From positions 1,863,001-1,927,000 of the forward strand of contig NZ_CP017241.1 in the NCBI RefSeq assembly GCF_001908375.1: a stretch of DNA of 64,000 nt, read 5' to 3'. Below are positions 1-11,561 of the stretch, piece by piece. Positions within the stretch are counted from its first letter, which is position 1, and the number at the start of each line of letters is the position of its first letter. The notes under the pieces were generated by a model, which saw nothing but the letters and a program-made list of their open reading frames with translations, ran no database searches and was not told where the DNA came from. Source of the stretch: Rhizobium etli 8C-3 (lineage in GTDB: Bacteria > Pseudomonadota > Alphaproteobacteria > Rhizobiales > Rhizobiaceae). A program made the position numbers and the translations under genes.

Positions 1-582
1 GACCTCAAGAAGGAACTCGGCATTCCGGTTCTGACAGATATCCATTCGCAAGAGCAATGTGCGCTGGTCGCCGAGGTCGTGGACATTCTGCAGATCCCGG
101 CCTTCCTCTCGCGTCAGACGGACTTGCTTGTGGCGGCTGCGAAGACCGGCCGTATCATCAACGTCAAGAAGGGCCAGTTTCTCGCTCCCTGGGACATGAA
201 CAATGTTCTTGCCAAGCTGAATCAGAGCGGCAACCCGAACGTTCTGCTTTGTGAGCGTGGCGCATCCTTCGGTTACAACACGTTGGTCTCCGACATGCGC
301 GCGCTGCCGATCATGGCGGCAATGGGAGCTCCGGTCATTTTCGATGCGACACATTCCGTACAGCAGCCCGGCGGCCAGGGCACGACCTCGGGCGGGCAGC
401 GGCAGTTCGTCGAGACGCTGGCGCGGGCAGCCGTTGCAGTCGGCGTTGCAGGTGTCTTCATCGAGACCCACGAGGACCCGGACAATGCCCCCTGCGACGG
501 CCCCAACATGGTGTATTTGAACGACATGCCTCGGCTTCTGGTAAAGCTTCTGGCTCTCGACGCCGTCGCCAAGGCGGCGTGA
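1..582 (+). CDS. kdsA: 3-deoxy-8-phosphooctulonate synthase (KDO-8-P synthase), 3' part
   Basis: The frame is open from the first base, so the N-terminal part lies outside the window; 193 residues are present. KdsA condenses phosphoenolpyruvate with arabinose 5-phosphate to give KDO 8-phosphate for lipopolysaccharide inner core synthesis in the cytoplasm. Family motifs seen in order are [37 protein letters not shown] and [11 protein letters not shown]. The C-terminus ends at a normal position for the family. In many rhizobia kdsA lies near eno, as here. Its 3' end faces the broken chemoreceptor gene across a 22-bp gap. Confidence 0.96.
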   Translation, partial: DLKKELGIPVLTDIHSQEQCALVAEVVDILQIPAFLSRQTDLLVAAAKTGRIINVKKGQFLAPWDMNNVLAKLNQSGNPNVLLCERGASFGYNTLVSDMRALPIMAAMGAPVIFDATHSVQQPGGQGTTSGGQRQFVETLARAAVAVGVAGVFIETHEDPDNAPCDGPNMVYLNDMPRLLVKLLALDAVAKAA

Positions 583-604
583 TACTGGCCGAAGCTGCCC
601 GCAG

Positions 605-2440
605 TCAACGGGCGAGCGCCATCCTTTCGCTTGGGTACGGCCGCGTTGGAGCGGACGCCGTTGCGTCCTCGAGAAGGAAACGGGCCAGCAGGTGATTGAG
701 GTGTATCGCCTCGTCACCGAGCTCGCGGCAGGCGGCACTTGTCTGTTCAACCATCGCCGCGTTCTGCTGCGTGACGCTGTCCATAGTATTGACGGCGGCG
801 TTGATTTCCAGGAGAGCGGTCGTTTGTTCGCCAGAGGAACGCACGATCGACTCGATTAGCGCGGTGACCTTCAGAACCTGCCGATCGATATTGCTGAGCG
901 CTTCACCGGTGCGGCTGACCAAGGCGACGCCGGCCGAAACCTGGCTGGAGGACGTCTCGATCAACTGCTTGATTTCCTTTGCGAGATTGGCGGAGCGGCC
1001 AGCAAGGTCACGCACTTCCTGCGCAACGACCGCAAAACCTTTTCCGGCCTCGCCCGCGCGGGCGGCTTCCACGCCGGCATTGAGCGCGAGCAGGTTGGTC
1101 TGGAAGGCGATTTCGTCGATAACGTTGATGATCTCGCCGATCTGCGCGGACGAGGTCTCGATCTTCTCCATCGCAGCGACCGCCTCGTGCACGACGGTTG
1201 CCGAGTAGCTGGCGCTTTCCTTCGTCGCCGTCATCATCACGTTCGCTTCATTGGCGCGTTCCGACGAGTTCTTGACGGTGACCGTGATCTGGTCGAGCGC
1301 CGAGGCCGCCTGCTCCAGCGAGGCGGCTTGATGCTCGGTTCGCCGGGCCAGATCGTCTGTGCTTTCGCCGGAGGCGGTCCTCACTACATTCGTCACGCTC
1401 GAGATTTCCTTCATCGCTTCGGAAAGCGTGCGAACGCTCGAATTGAACTGCTCGCGCAGCTTTTCGTAGGTTGCGTCGAAAGGCTCGCTAAGCTGGACCG
1501 TGAGATCGCCGCGCGAGAGGCGTTCCAGACCGCGGCTCAGGCTGGCGATGACGCCCTCGCGGACGGCTTCCTCGTCTGCCTTGGCAGCGGCAAGCGCCGC
1601 ATCGCGCTGCAGTTGGGCCTGACGCTCGGCATCCTGGCGAGCACGGATATTGTTCCGCTCTTCGGCGGATTGGCGGAAGACGGTGACGGCGCGTGCCATC
1701 TCCCCGATCTCGTCGGCCCGGCGGCTGAAGGGCACATCCTTCGAGTAGTCGCCGCCCGCAAGGATCGCCATATAGTCGCGCATTGCCGAGAGCGGCACGA
1801 TGGCGCGGCGGCGAAAGACGTAAAGGCCGCCAAGAAGCAGGCAAAGCGAGACTGCGGCAGCTGCGAGCGTGAGTGCCGAAAGGATGCGTGTCTGTTCGGC
1901 GGCGTCCCCTTCAGCGGATGCCAGGAAAGCGTTCGCCATATCGACTAGTTCGTTGACGGCGTTTTCATGGATATGAAAATTCGTCGCAAGCCTTTCGAAG
2001 GACGCCGGAATGACTGCGGAGTCATTCTTGACGATGGCGGGCGCAAGTTCGTCCTCAATCACCTTCCAGAACACGCCGCCTTTGACAAGGACATCGCTAA
2101 GGAGCTTCTGCTTAAGTTCCGAGCTGAGGGCGGTCGCCAGCCAATATTTGCGGCGGTCCTCGTAGGCGGGCTTTCAGACATTTCCGATTCGCTCGACGTT
2201 CTTCCTGGCAACGTCGGGGCGCTGCACCGCTTCGAGCGCGAGCATGCAAGATTCAACGAGGTAGAGGGGCGGCGGCAGAATATCGGCGACGAGATCTTTG
2301 CCATAGATGATTTGCTTGTACATCTCGCCGTTTACCCGCAGCTTGTTGAAGGCGTAGTTCTGTATGCCGATGGAAGCGATCAATCCCGCGGCGACGACCA
2401 TCGCGAATATAGCAAGGCTGCGTGCAATATTGAGTTTCAT
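605..2440 (-). pseudogene. Methyl-accepting chemotaxis protein interrupted by an in-frame TGA
   Basis: On the minus strand a start at 2440 (AGGGGG upstream) opens with a membrane segment (about residues 5-25), then a periplasmic sensor region. Codon 89 (2174-2176) is TGA. The same frame continues without a shift through [20 protein letters not shown] into a second membrane segment (about residues 184-207), a HAMP domain and a full cytoplasmic signalling domain with the conserved hairpin tip [20 protein letters not shown]. Read through, the protein would have about 610 residues, a normal length for a rhizobial transducer. A single base change therefore separates a 88-residue N-terminal peptide from the receptor body. 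An internal ATG at 2074 could give a receptor lacking the first membrane segment, but no clear ribosome site is seen there. A sequencing error is the main alternative. Confidence 0.85.
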
Positions 2441-4130
<1,690 letters not shown>

Positions 4131-4155
4131 AAGCCCTTAAAAATCAGATGCTTGA

Positions 4156-4184
4156 AACCCGCGCTTCACCGGCGCGGGTTTTTT
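4156..4184 (+). terminator. Rho-independent terminator of eno
   Basis: A perfect 9-bp stem (AACCCGCGC with GCGCGGGTT) and a 7-base loop run directly into a T tract, 25 bases after the eno stop codon. Confidence 0.88.
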
Positions 4185-4270
4185 GTCGATCTGATTTCAC
4201 AGTCAACGGACGGTTAATCTCTCATGCGTAAGCTCCCATAAAGGTAATGCGTTTCAGAGCACGTGCGGGT

Positions 4271-4591
4271 ATGTGGACAAAGCATCATAAGAAGAGAAAG
4301 ATCGGCCGGTTCGTCATTCCGGCCATGACGGTCGCTTTTCTCTCCTATTTCGGTTATCACTGCATTCACGGAGACTATGGTCTGCGGGCCACGGAAGGCT
4401 TCGAGAAGCGCCGGACTGCGCGTGAACGTGAGCTTGCGGTCTTGAAGGAGAAACGCGAACATCTGGAACAGCAAGTCGCGCTGTTGAGTGATGGCTCGCT
4501 CGACAAGGACATGCTGGACGAAAAAGCCCGCTACCAATTGAACATGTCGCGGGCCGACGAAATCGTCATATTCAACTCCTACACCAATTAA
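4271..4591 (+). CDS. ftsB: Septum formation initiator, FtsB/DivIC family
   Basis: A small bitopic cell-division protein. From the ATG at 4271 it has 106 residues: a basic cytoplasmic start (MWTKHHKKRK), one membrane segment (about residues 12-30), then a coiled coil rich in Glu/Lys/Leu (RERELAVLKEKREHLEQQV) and a conserved tail with DEKARYQLNMSRADEIVIF. FtsB bridges FtsL and FtsQ in the divisome. An ATG at 4247 in the same frame follows AAGG and would add eight residues; the shorter form matches the usual rhizobial N-terminus as I recall it. Its place between eno and the pdh cluster is typical for the order. Confidence 0.88.
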   Translation: MWTKHHKKRKIGRFVIPAMTVAFLSYFGYHCIHGDYGLRATEGFEKRRTARERELAVLKEKREHLEQQVALLSDGSLDKDMLDEKARYQLNMSRADEIVIFNSYTN

Positions 4592-4613
4592 CCAGAAATC
4601 GGTTAATTGGTGT
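4581..4613 (+). terminator. Inverted repeat over the ftsB stop codon
   Basis: Perfect 13-bp arms ACACCAATTAACC and GGTTAATTGGTGT around a 7-base loop. The stem includes the ftsB TAA. It is AT-rich and has only a poor T tail, so it may be a terminator or an mRNA-stabilising hairpin separating ftsB from pdhA. Confidence 0.5.
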
Positions 4614-4649
4614 TTATGTAGCTTTATCAATAATTTAAACTAGAATACG

Positions 4650-4667
4650 TGCCATGCATTTATGGCA
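4650..4667. promoter_or_regulatory. Short palindrome upstream of pdhA
   Basis: TGCCAT and ATGGCA arms spaced by six bases, about 70 bases before the pdhA start in an AT-rich stretch that probably holds the pdh promoter. It has the form of an operator; the regulator is unknown. Confidence 0.3.
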
Positions 4668-4737
4668 TTGCTGTGGCTAAATTTCTTCCCTATGGTACGC
4701 GCCACCTAAGAAACGACAAACCCATAGGGAGGGTTGA

Positions 4738-5784
4738 ATGGCGCCGCGAAAGACCGCGACCGTTTCCAGCCGCAAAACCAGCGCAAAACCTCAGAGCAAG
4801 CAATCGAATGGCGCGGCTATCGCCGATTTCGACCGTGATACCGAACTTAAGGCCTATCGCGAAATGCTGCTCATACGGCGTTTCGAGGAAAAGGCAGGCC
4901 AGCTGTACGGCATGGGCTTCATCGGCGGTTTCTGTCACCTTTATATCGGCCAGGAAGCCGTTGTCGTCGGCATGCAGTTCGCGCTCAAGGAAGGCGACCA
5001 GGTCATCACCGGCTACCGCGATCACGGCCATATGCTGGCGACCGGCATGAGCGCGCGCGGCGTGATGGCGGAACTGACGGGACGCAGAGGGGGCTATTCC
5101 AAGGGGAAGGGCGGCTCCATGCACATGTTCTCCAAGGAAAAGCATTTCTACGGCGGCCACGGCATCGTCGGCGCCCAGGTTTCGCTCGGTACCGGACTCG
5201 CCTTCGCCAACAGATATCGCGGCAATGACAATGTCAGCGTCGCCTATTTCGGAGACGGAGCGGCCAACCAGGGTCAGGTCTACGAAAGCTTCAACATGGC
5301 GCAGCTCTGGAAGCTGCCCGTCATCTACGTGATAGAGAATAACCGCTACGCCATGGGCACCTCGACCGCCCGCGCGACCGCGCAGGCTGATTTTTCCAAG
5401 CGGGGCGTGTCCTTCGGCATTCCGGGCATGCAGGTGGACGGCATGGACGTGCGCGCCGTCAAGGCTGCTGCCGACGAAGCGATCGAGTACTGCCGTTCCG
5501 GCAAGGGTCCGATGATCCTCGAAATGCTGACCTATCGCTATCGCGGCCATTCGATGTCCGACCCGGCGAAGTATCGTTCGAAGGACGAAGTCCAGAAGAT
5601 GCGCTCCGAATCCGATCCGATCGAGCAGGTGCGCCTGCGCCTCATCGAGAAGGGCTGGGCGTCGGAAGAAGACCTGAAGTCCATCGACAAGGACGTGCGT
5701 GATATCGTCGCCGACAGCGCCGATTTCGCCCAGGCCGATCCGGAGCCGGATGTATCCGAGCTCTACACCGACATTCTGCTATAA
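4738..5784 (+). CDS. pdhA: Pyruvate dehydrogenase E1 component, alpha subunit
   Basis: Thiamine-diphosphate-dependent decarboxylation of pyruvate, first step of the complex making acetyl-CoA. It has 348 residues, the usual length for the alpha2beta2 E1 type. The TPP-binding motif starts at GDGAANQGQ (residues 172-180) and closes with ENN (200-202). The conserved loop YRYRGHSMSDPAKYRS lies in the C-terminal third. A GGGAGG ribosome site precedes the ATG. The first 25 residues are a basic Ser/Lys-rich tail without obvious fold. It heads pdhA-pdhB-pdhC, with gaps of 15 and 18 bases, so one transcript is likely. Confidence 0.96.
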   Translation: MAPRKTATVSSRKTSAKPQSKQSNGAAIADFDRDTELKAYREMLLIRRFEEKAGQLYGMGFIGGFCHLYIGQEAVVVGMQFALKEGDQVITGYRDHGHMLATGMSARGVMAELTGRRGGYSKGKGGSMHMFSKEKHFYGGHGIVGAQVSLGTGLAFANRYRGNDNVSVAYFGDGAANQGQVYESFNMAQLWKLPVIYVIENNRYAMGTSTARATAQADFSKRGVSFGIPGMQVDGMDVRAVKAAADEAIEYCRSGKGPMILEMLTYRYRGHSMSDPAKYRSKDEVQKMRSESDPIEQVRLRLIEKGWASEEDLKSIDKDVRDIVADSADFAQADPEPDVSELYTDILL

Positions 5785-5799
5785 TCGGGGAGGGAACCC

Positions 5800-7173
5800 A
5801 TGCCTATCGATATCCTCATGCCCGCCCTCTCTCCGACGATGGAAGAAGGCACGCTGTCCAAATGGCTCAAGAAGGAAGGCGACAAGGTTGCTTCCGGTGA
5901 CGTCATCGCCGAAATCGAAACCGACAAGGCGACGATGGAGGTCGAAGCCGTCGACGAGGGCGTGATCGGCAAGCTCCTGGTCCCGGCCGGTACCGAAAAC
6001 GTCAAGGTGAACGCCAAGATCGCCGTGCTGCTGCAGGACGGCGAATCGGCCTCGGACATCTCCACGGCTGCTCCCGCCGCACCGCCGGCTCCGGCTCCCC
6101 AGGCCGAGGAAAAGCCGGCCACCCAGGCGCCCGTTCCGGCAGAGCCCAAGGCTTTCGTTCCAACCGATCCGGAAATCCCGACGGGCACCGAGATGGTGTC
6201 GACGACCGTTCGCGAAGCGCTTCGCGACGCCATGGCCGAAGAAATGCGCGCCGACGAGAGCGTCTTCGTCATGGGCGAGGAAGTTGCCGAATATCAGGGC
6301 GCCTACAAGGTAACCCAGGGCCTCTTGCAGGAGTTCGGCCCGCGCCGCGTGGTCGATACCCCGATCACCGAGCACGGCTTTGCCGGCGTCGGCGTCGGCG
6401 CTGCGATGGCCGGCCTACGGCCGATCGTCGAATTCATGACGTTCAACTTCGCCATGCAGGCGATAGACCAGATCATCAATTCCGCCGCCAAGACACTCTA
6501 CATGTCTGGTGGCCAGATGGGCGCACCGATGGTCTTTCGCGGCCCGAACGGCGCGGCTGCCCGCGTTGCCGCCCAGCACAGCCAGGACTACGCCGCCTGG
6601 TACTCGAGCATTCCGGGCCTCAAGGTTGTCATGCCGTACACGGCATCGGACGCCAAGGGCCTGCTAAAGGCCGCCATCCGCGATCCGAACCCCGTCATCT
6701 TCCTCGAGAACGAAATCCTTTACGGCCAGCACTTCGACGTGCCGAAGCTCGATAACTTCGTTCTGCCGATCGGCAAGGCCCGAATCCACCGTCCCGGCAA
6801 GGATGCGACGGTCGTTTCATGGGGCATTGGCATGACCTATGCCACGAAGGCGGCCGCCGAACTCGAAAAACTCGGCATCGACATCGAACTGATCGACCTT
6901 CGCACCATCCGACCGATGGATCTGCCGACCGTCATTGAATCGGTGAAGAAGACGGGACGCCTGGTCACCGTCGAGGAAGGATATCCCCAGTCGTCCGTCG
7001 GCACAGAAATCGCCACCCGCGTCATGCAGCAGGCCTTCGACTATCTCGATGCACCGATCCTGACGATTGCCGGAAAGGACGTTCCAATGCCCTATGCCGC
7101 CAACCTCGAGAAGCTGGCTCTGCCGAACGTCGGCGAAGTCGTCGATGCGGTGAAGGCCGTTTGCTACAAATAA
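5800..7173 (+). CDS. pdhB: Pyruvate dehydrogenase E1 component, beta subunit with N-terminal lipoyl domain
   Basis: Beta subunit of the heterotetrameric E1. Its 457 residues are longer than a plain E1 beta (about 325-330) because residues 1-80 form a biotinyl/lipoyl domain with the lipoylation motif [11 protein letters not shown] (Lys43). An Ala/Pro-rich linker (about 86-125) follows, then the transketolase-like domain ([18 protein letters not shown]) and the C-terminal domain ([30 protein letters not shown]). A lipoyl domain on E1 beta is a known alphaproteobacterial arrangement. The lipoyl domain is nearly identical over the first 60 residues to that of the next gene, consistent with domain duplication. 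Confidence 0.96.
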   Translation: MPIDILMPALSPTMEEGTLSKWLKKEGDKVASGDVIAEIETDKATMEVEAVDEGVIGKLLVPAGTENVKVNAKIAVLLQDGESASDISTAAPAAPPAPAPQAEEKPATQAPVPAEPKAFVPTDPEIPTGTEMVSTTVREALRDAMAEEMRADESVFVMGEEVAEYQGAYKVTQGLLQEFGPRRVVDTPITEHGFAGVGVGAAMAGLRPIVEFMTFNFAMQAIDQIINSAAKTLYMSGGQMGAPMVFRGPNGAAARVAAQHSQDYAAWYSSIPGLKVVMPYTASDAKGLLKAAIRDPNPVIFLENEILYGQHFDVPKLDNFVLPIGKARIHRPGKDATVVSWGIGMTYATKAAAELEKLGIDIELIDLRTIRPMDLPTVIESVKKTGRLVTVEEGYPQSSVGTEIATRVMQQAFDYLDAPILTIAGKDVPMPYAANLEKLALPNVGEVVDAVKAVCYK

Positions 7174-7191
7174 CAAGGGGAGGGTATTTCG

Positions 7192-8535
7192 ATGCCTATC
7201 AACATCACGATGCCAGCCCTTTCTCCGACGATGGAAGAAGGCAATCTGGCCAAGTGGCTGGTCAGGGAAGGCGACGCCGTCAAGTCCGGCGATGTGATCG
7301 CCGAGATCGAGACAGACAAGGCGACAATGGAAGTCGAAGCCGTCGATGAGGGCACGATTGCCAAGATCGTGGTTCCGGCGGGTACGGAAGGCGTTAAGGT
7401 CAACGCGCTGATCGCGGTTCTTGCCGGCGAAGGCGAGGACGTTGCTGCGGCTGCAAGCAGCGCGGGTTCGGCCGCTTCGGCTCCTCGCGATGAAGTTGGC
7501 AAAGGTGGCGCGCCTACCGCTGCCCCGCTTGCCGCAAATGCCAATGTGAGCCCGAATGCTGAGGTGGCGCTGCAGGCCGCCCCGAAGGACGAGGGCGGCA
7601 CGCGCACCTTCTCCTCGCCACTCGCGCGGCGTCTGGCCAAGGAAGCCGGTATAGATCTTTCCGCAATTGCCGGTTCCGGCCCGCGCGGCCGTGTGGTTAA
7701 GAGCGATGTCGAGGCCGCCGTCGCCGATGGCGGCGTTAAAGCGGCTCCCGTTGCTGTGGCGCAGCAGGCTGCCGCGGCCCCGGCTCCGGCCAAGGGTGCA
7801 CCGGAAGAGGCTGTTCTCAAGCTCTTCGAGCCAGGTTCCTACGAGCTGGTGGCGCATGACGGCATGCGCAAGACGATTGCCCGCCGCCTGGTGGAATCCA
7901 AGCAGACCATCCCGCATTTCTACGTCACCGTCGATTGCGAACTGGACGCGCTGCTGGCGCTTCGTGCCCAGCTCAACGATTCGGCCCCACGCAAGGATAA
8001 TGCTCCCGCCTACAAGCTGTCTGTCAACGACATGGTCATCAAGGCGTTGGCGCTCGCGTTGCGAGACGTTCCGGACGCGAATGTGTCCTGGACGGAAAAC
8101 AACATGGTCAAGCACAAGCATGCCGATGTCGGCGTCGCCGTCTCCATTCCGGGCGGGCTGATCACCCCGATCGTCCGCAAGGCTGAAGGAAAGACGCTGT
8201 CCGTCATCTCCAACGAGATGCGTGATCTCGGCAAGCGCGCCAAGGACCGCAAGCTGAAACCTGAGGAATACCAGGGCGGCACGACTTCGGTCTCGAACAT
8301 GGGCATGATGGGGGTGAAGGACTTCGCAGCCGTCGTCAACCCGCCGCATGCGACGATCCTTGCGGTCGGCGCCGGCGAGCAGCGCGTCATCGTAAAAAAG
8401 GGCGAAATGGCGATCGCCACCGTGATGAGCGTCACGCTTTCGACCGACCACCGTTGCGTCGACGGTGCGCTCGGCGCCGAGTTGCTGCAGGCCTTCAAGG
8501 GCTATATCGAAAACCCGATGAGCATGCTTGTCTGA
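7192..8535 (+). CDS. pdhC: Pyruvate dehydrogenase E2, dihydrolipoamide acetyltransferase
   Basis: Core of the complex; it moves the acetyl group from lipoamide to CoA. Its 447 residues contain one lipoyl domain (Lys43 in [11 protein letters not shown]), an Ala/Pro linker, a peripheral-subunit-binding domain ([16 protein letters not shown] to [12 protein letters not shown], about residues 139-176), a second linker and the catalytic domain. The active-site motif is [12 protein letters not shown], with His at about residue 420. The ribosome site is GGGGAGGG. The chain ends IENPMSMLV as in other E2 enzymes. Confidence 0.96.
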   Translation: MPINITMPALSPTMEEGNLAKWLVREGDAVKSGDVIAEIETDKATMEVEAVDEGTIAKIVVPAGTEGVKVNALIAVLAGEGEDVAAAASSAGSAASAPRDEVGKGGAPTAAPLAANANVSPNAEVALQAAPKDEGGTRTFSSPLARRLAKEAGIDLSAIAGSGPRGRVVKSDVEAAVADGGVKAAPVAVAQQAAAAPAPAKGAPEEAVLKLFEPGSYELVAHDGMRKTIARRLVESKQTIPHFYVTVDCELDALLALRAQLNDSAPRKDNAPAYKLSVNDMVIKALALALRDVPDANVSWTENNMVKHKHADVGVAVSIPGGLITPIVRKAEGKTLSVISNEMRDLGKRAKDRKLKPEEYQGGTTSVSNMGMMGVKDFAAVVNPPHATILAVGAGEQRVIVKKGEMAIATVMSVTLSTDHRCVDGALGAELLQAFKGYIENPMSMLV

Positions 8536-8554
8536 TCATTGAGCGGAGACGGAA

Positions 8555-9196
8555 ATGACGAAGACCGTTCTTTGCTATGGCGACTCGCTGACCTGGGGCT
8601 ACGATCCGGTTTCGCTGGGTCGGCATGCCTATGAGGACCGCTGGCCATGCGTGCTGCAGGCAGCGCTTGGCAATGCGGCGCATGTCATTCCGGAAGGCTT
8701 GAATGGCCGGACGACCGCTTTCGACGACCATCTCGCCGATTGCGACCGCAACGGTGCACGCGTCCTGCCGACGATCCTGCAGACGCATGCGCCGCTTGAT
8801 CTCGTCATCATCATGCTCGGAACCAACGACATGAAGTCGGTCGTGGCGGGATCGGCTTTTGCCGCCTGCCAGGGCATCGGCCGTCTGGTGCGCCTGATCC
8901 GCAATCATGCCTGGCCCTTCGAATTCGATGGGCCCGACATCCTGATCATAGCACCGCCGGCGATCTGCGAGACGGGTAACGTGCCTTTTGCCGCTTCGTT
9001 CCCGGGCGGGATCGAGGAATCGGCAAAACTTGCAACCCTTTACCGTGACCTTGCCGATGAACTCGGCTGCGGTTTCTTCGACGGCAACTCCGTCGCGAAG
9101 ACGACGCCGATCGACGGCATCCATCTCGATGCGGAAAATACCCGCGCTCTCGGGCGCGGGCTGGAATCGACAGTTCGGATGATGCTGGGGCTCTGA
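8555..9196 (+). CDS. SGNH/GDSL-family hydrolase (esterase/arylesterase type)
   Basis: 213 residues with block I YGDSLTWGYDP near the N-terminus (nucleophile Ser), block II Gly in EGLNGRTT, block III GTNDMK with its Asn, and block V DGIHLDAENTRALG supplying the catalytic Asp and His. It has no signal peptide, so it is probably cytoplasmic. It lies 19 bases after pdhC and 2 bases before the next gene, inside the pdh cluster, and is likely co-transcribed. The natural substrate cannot be deduced; rhizobial relatives are generally called arylesterases or GDSL lipases. Confidence 0.85.
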   Translation: MTKTVLCYGDSLTWGYDPVSLGRHAYEDRWPCVLQAALGNAAHVIPEGLNGRTTAFDDHLADCDRNGARVLPTILQTHAPLDLVIIMLGTNDMKSVVAGSAFAACQGIGRLVRLIRNHAWPFEFDGPDILIIAPPAICETGNVPFAASFPGGIEESAKLATLYRDLADELGCGFFDGNSVAKTTPIDGIHLDAENTRALGRGLESTVRMMLGL

Positions 9197-9198
9197 AC

Positions 9199-9780
9199 AT
9201 GGCCTCTTTCGCCGCGCTGCGGCCGGCAGAACGGCGGGACGCGGCGGAGCTTGCCATCCTCGTGGACATTGGCTCGCACGGCTTTGCTTCTTGGCTTTGG
9301 TTGGCGGAGATGGCGGGCAGCAGCGCCGACACGCCGCTGGAGCGCGGCCGGATGAAGATGAGCCGTGACGGCGCTTGGGGCAATTGGGAGAGTGCAGTGA
9401 TTGCCGAGGCTTATGGCGAGGTTGCCGGAACGGCGGTGGGCTATCAGCTTGGCGAAGAGATCAGAGCGCTCGCGACGGATCGTCCGGCGCTGGAGCCTGT
9501 AATAGCGCTACAGAAGCAGGCGGCTGGAAACTGGTTCATCGGCACGCTGGCCGTCTATCGCCATCTGCGCGGCATCGGCATCGGGATGCGATTGCTGGGC
9601 GACCAGATCGAGAAAGCGGGAGACCGGGCCGTCAGCCTGATCACCGCAAGTGATAATGAGGCAGCGCTCGCGCTGTACGAGAAGAATGGATTTTCGCAAG
9701 CCGCCCGCGCTGAAGCCGTGGCGCTTTTCGAAGACAGCAGGAAACACGAGTGGGTGCTTTTGACCCGCCTCGCCGGATAA
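9199..9780 (+). CDS. GNAT-family N-acetyltransferase
   Basis: 193 residues. The acetyl-CoA binding segment is in the last third (IGTLAVYRHLRGIGIGMRLL, a Q/RxxGxG/A-type motif), followed by SDNEAALALYEKNGFSQ, the usual GNAT beta-bulge/Tyr region. It starts two bases after the SGNH gene stop and ends 15 bases before lpdA, so it appears to be part of the pdh transcript. Substrate unknown; protein or small-molecule acetylation are both possible. Confidence 0.82.
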   Translation: MASFAALRPAERRDAAELAILVDIGSHGFASWLWLAEMAGSSADTPLERGRMKMSRDGAWGNWESAVIAEAYGEVAGTAVGYQLGEEIRALATDRPALEPVIALQKQAAGNWFIGTLAVYRHLRGIGIGMRLLGDQIEKAGDRAVSLITASDNEAALALYEKNGFSQAARAEAVALFEDSRKHEWVLLTRLAG

Positions 9781-9795
9781 AAAGGGCAGGAAAAC

Positions 9796-11244
9796 ATGGC
9801 TGAGAATTACGACGTCATCATCATCGGCTCCGGTCCGGGCGGCTATGTCGCCGCCGTGCGTGCCGGCCAGCTTGGTCTGAAGACCGCGATCGTCGAACGC
9901 GAGCACCTGGGCGGCATCTGCCTGAACTGGGGCTGCATTCCCACCAAGGCGTTGCTGCGCTCCGCCGAAATTCTCGACCATTCCAATCATTTGAAGGATT
10001 ACGGCCTCATTCTCGAAGGCAAGGTCAGTGCCGATTTAAAGGCGGTTGTTGGCCGTTCGCGCGGCGTTTCCGCACGCCTCAATGGCGGCGTCGGCTTTCT
10101 GATGAAGAAAAACAAGGTGGATGTGATCTGGGGCGAAGCCAAGATCACCAAGCCCGGTGAGATCGTCGTCTCCAAGTCCTCCAAGCCGGTTGTTGAGCCG
10201 CAGCATCCGCTGCCGAAGAACATCAAGAGCCAGGAAGGCACTTACACCGCCAAGCATATCATTATTGCGACCGGCGCCCGTCCGCGCGCGCTGCCGGGCA
10301 TCGAGCCGGACGGCAAGCTTATCTGGACCTATTTCGAAGCGCTGAAGCCGGATGTCTTGCCAAAGTCCCTGATCGTCATGGGTTCTGGCGCCATCGGCAT
10401 CGAATTTGCGAGCTTCTACCGCTCGATGGGTGTCGATGTGACCGTCGTCGAAGTCCTGCCGACGATCATGCCGGTCGAGGATGCGGAAGTGACCGCCATC
10501 GCCCGCAAACAGCTGGAAAAGCGCGGCATGAAGATCTTCACGAGCGCCAAGGTGGCGAAGGTCGAGAAGGGAGCCGGCAGCATAACGGCCCATGTCGAGA
10601 CGGCTGACGGCAAGATCCAGCAGATCACTGCGGACCGCATGATCTCGGCCGTCGGCGTGCAGGGCAATATCGAGAATCTCGGTCTCGAAACACTGGGCGT
10701 GAAGACGGATCGCGGCTGCGTGGTAATCGACGGCTATGGCAAGACCAACGTTCCGGGCATCTACGCGATTGGCGATGTCGCCGGCCCGCCGATGCTGGCC
10801 CACAAGGCCGAACATGAGGGCGTTGTCTGCGTCGAAAAGCTCGCCGGCTTGCCGAATGTTCATCCGACCGACAAGGGCAAGGTTCCGGGCTGCACCTACT
10901 GCCAGCCGCAGGTCGCCTCTGTTGGCCTGACGGAAGCCAAGGCCAAGGAACTGGGCCGCGACATCCGCGTTGGCCGCTTCTCTTTCGCCGCAAACGGCAA
11001 GGCGATCGCGCTTGGCGAGGACCAGGGCCTCTGCAAGGTGATCTTCGACAAGAAGACCGGCGAACTCCTCGGAGCGCATATGGTTGGCGCTGAGGTAACC
11101 GAACTGATCCAGGGCTTCGTCGTCGCGATGAACCTCGAGACGACCGAGGAAGAACTGATGCACACGATCTTCCCGCATCCGACCGTCTCCGAATCGATGA
11201 AGGAAGCTGTGCTGGACGCTTACGGACGGGTGTTGAACGCCTGA
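9796..11244 (+). CDS. lpdA: Dihydrolipoamide dehydrogenase (E3)
   Basis: Flavoprotein that reoxidises the lipoyl groups of the complex with NAD+. The 482 residues include the FAD motif IIGSGPGGYVAA, redox-active cysteines 42 and 47 in GGICLNWGCIPTKALL, the NAD-binding GSGAIGIEFASFYRSMG, and the C-terminal HPTVSESMKEAVLDA with the active-site His/Glu pair contributed to the partner subunit. About residues 130-150 carry an insertion seen in many rhizobial Lpd proteins. AGGGCAGGAA precedes the start. As the fourth enzyme of the cluster it is probably dedicated to pyruvate dehydrogenase; 2-oxoglutarate dehydrogenase usually has its own copy elsewhere. Confidence 0.96.
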   Translation: MAENYDVIIIGSGPGGYVAAVRAGQLGLKTAIVEREHLGGICLNWGCIPTKALLRSAEILDHSNHLKDYGLILEGKVSADLKAVVGRSRGVSARLNGGVGFLMKKNKVDVIWGEAKITKPGEIVVSKSSKPVVEPQHPLPKNIKSQEGTYTAKHIIIATGARPRALPGIEPDGKLIWTYFEALKPDVLPKSLIVMGSGAIGIEFASFYRSMGVDVTVVEVLPTIMPVEDAEVTAIARKQLEKRGMKIFTSAKVAKVEKGAGSITAHVETADGKIQQITADRMISAVGVQGNIENLGLETLGVKTDRGCVVIDGYGKTNVPGIYAIGDVAGPPMLAHKAEHEGVVCVEKLAGLPNVHPTDKGKVPGCTYCQPQVASVGLTEAKAKELGRDIRVGRFSFAANGKAIALGEDQGLCKVIFDKKTGELLGAHMVGAEVTELIQGFVVAMNLETTEEELMHTIFPHPTVSESMKEAVLDAYGRVLNA

Positions 11245-11298
11245 TAATTTCCCTTTCCGCCCTCTATCCGAAGGTGGAAACAACGAAAGGAAATCATC

Positions 11299-11553
11299 AT
11301 GTCTATGGAGATACAGGCATTGCTTGTCTTCCTCCTGATCGGACTCGTGGCGGGCTTCCTCGCAAGCTTGGTCGTCGGCGGAAGCGGATTGATACGCTGC
11401 CTGCTCAGTGGCATCATCGGCGCGTTCGTGGGCGGGTTTCTGTTCAACGCGCTGGGAATATCGCTTGGCATTGAAAATGCATTGGTCGTGCAGATCATTC
11501 ACGCCACAGTCGGCGCCATGATCGTGGTGTTGATTGCCAGGGCGATAGCTTAA
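11299..11553 (+). CDS. GlsB/YeaQ/YmgE-family small membrane protein
   Basis: 84 residues, almost entirely hydrophobic, with three predicted membrane helices and the Gly-rich turns typical of the transglycosylase-associated (GlsB/YeaQ/YmgE) family (LIGLVAGFLASLVVGG, GIIGAFVGGFLF). GAAAGGAAATC lies before the ATG. Proteins of this family are often stress-induced; the molecular function is unknown. It is followed after 8 bases by a second, related gene. Confidence 0.78.
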   Translation: MSMEIQALLVFLLIGLVAGFLASLVVGGSGLIRCLLSGIIGAFVGGFLFNALGISLGIENALVVQIIHATVGAMIVVLIARAIA

Positions 11554-11561
11554 GGAAAACG

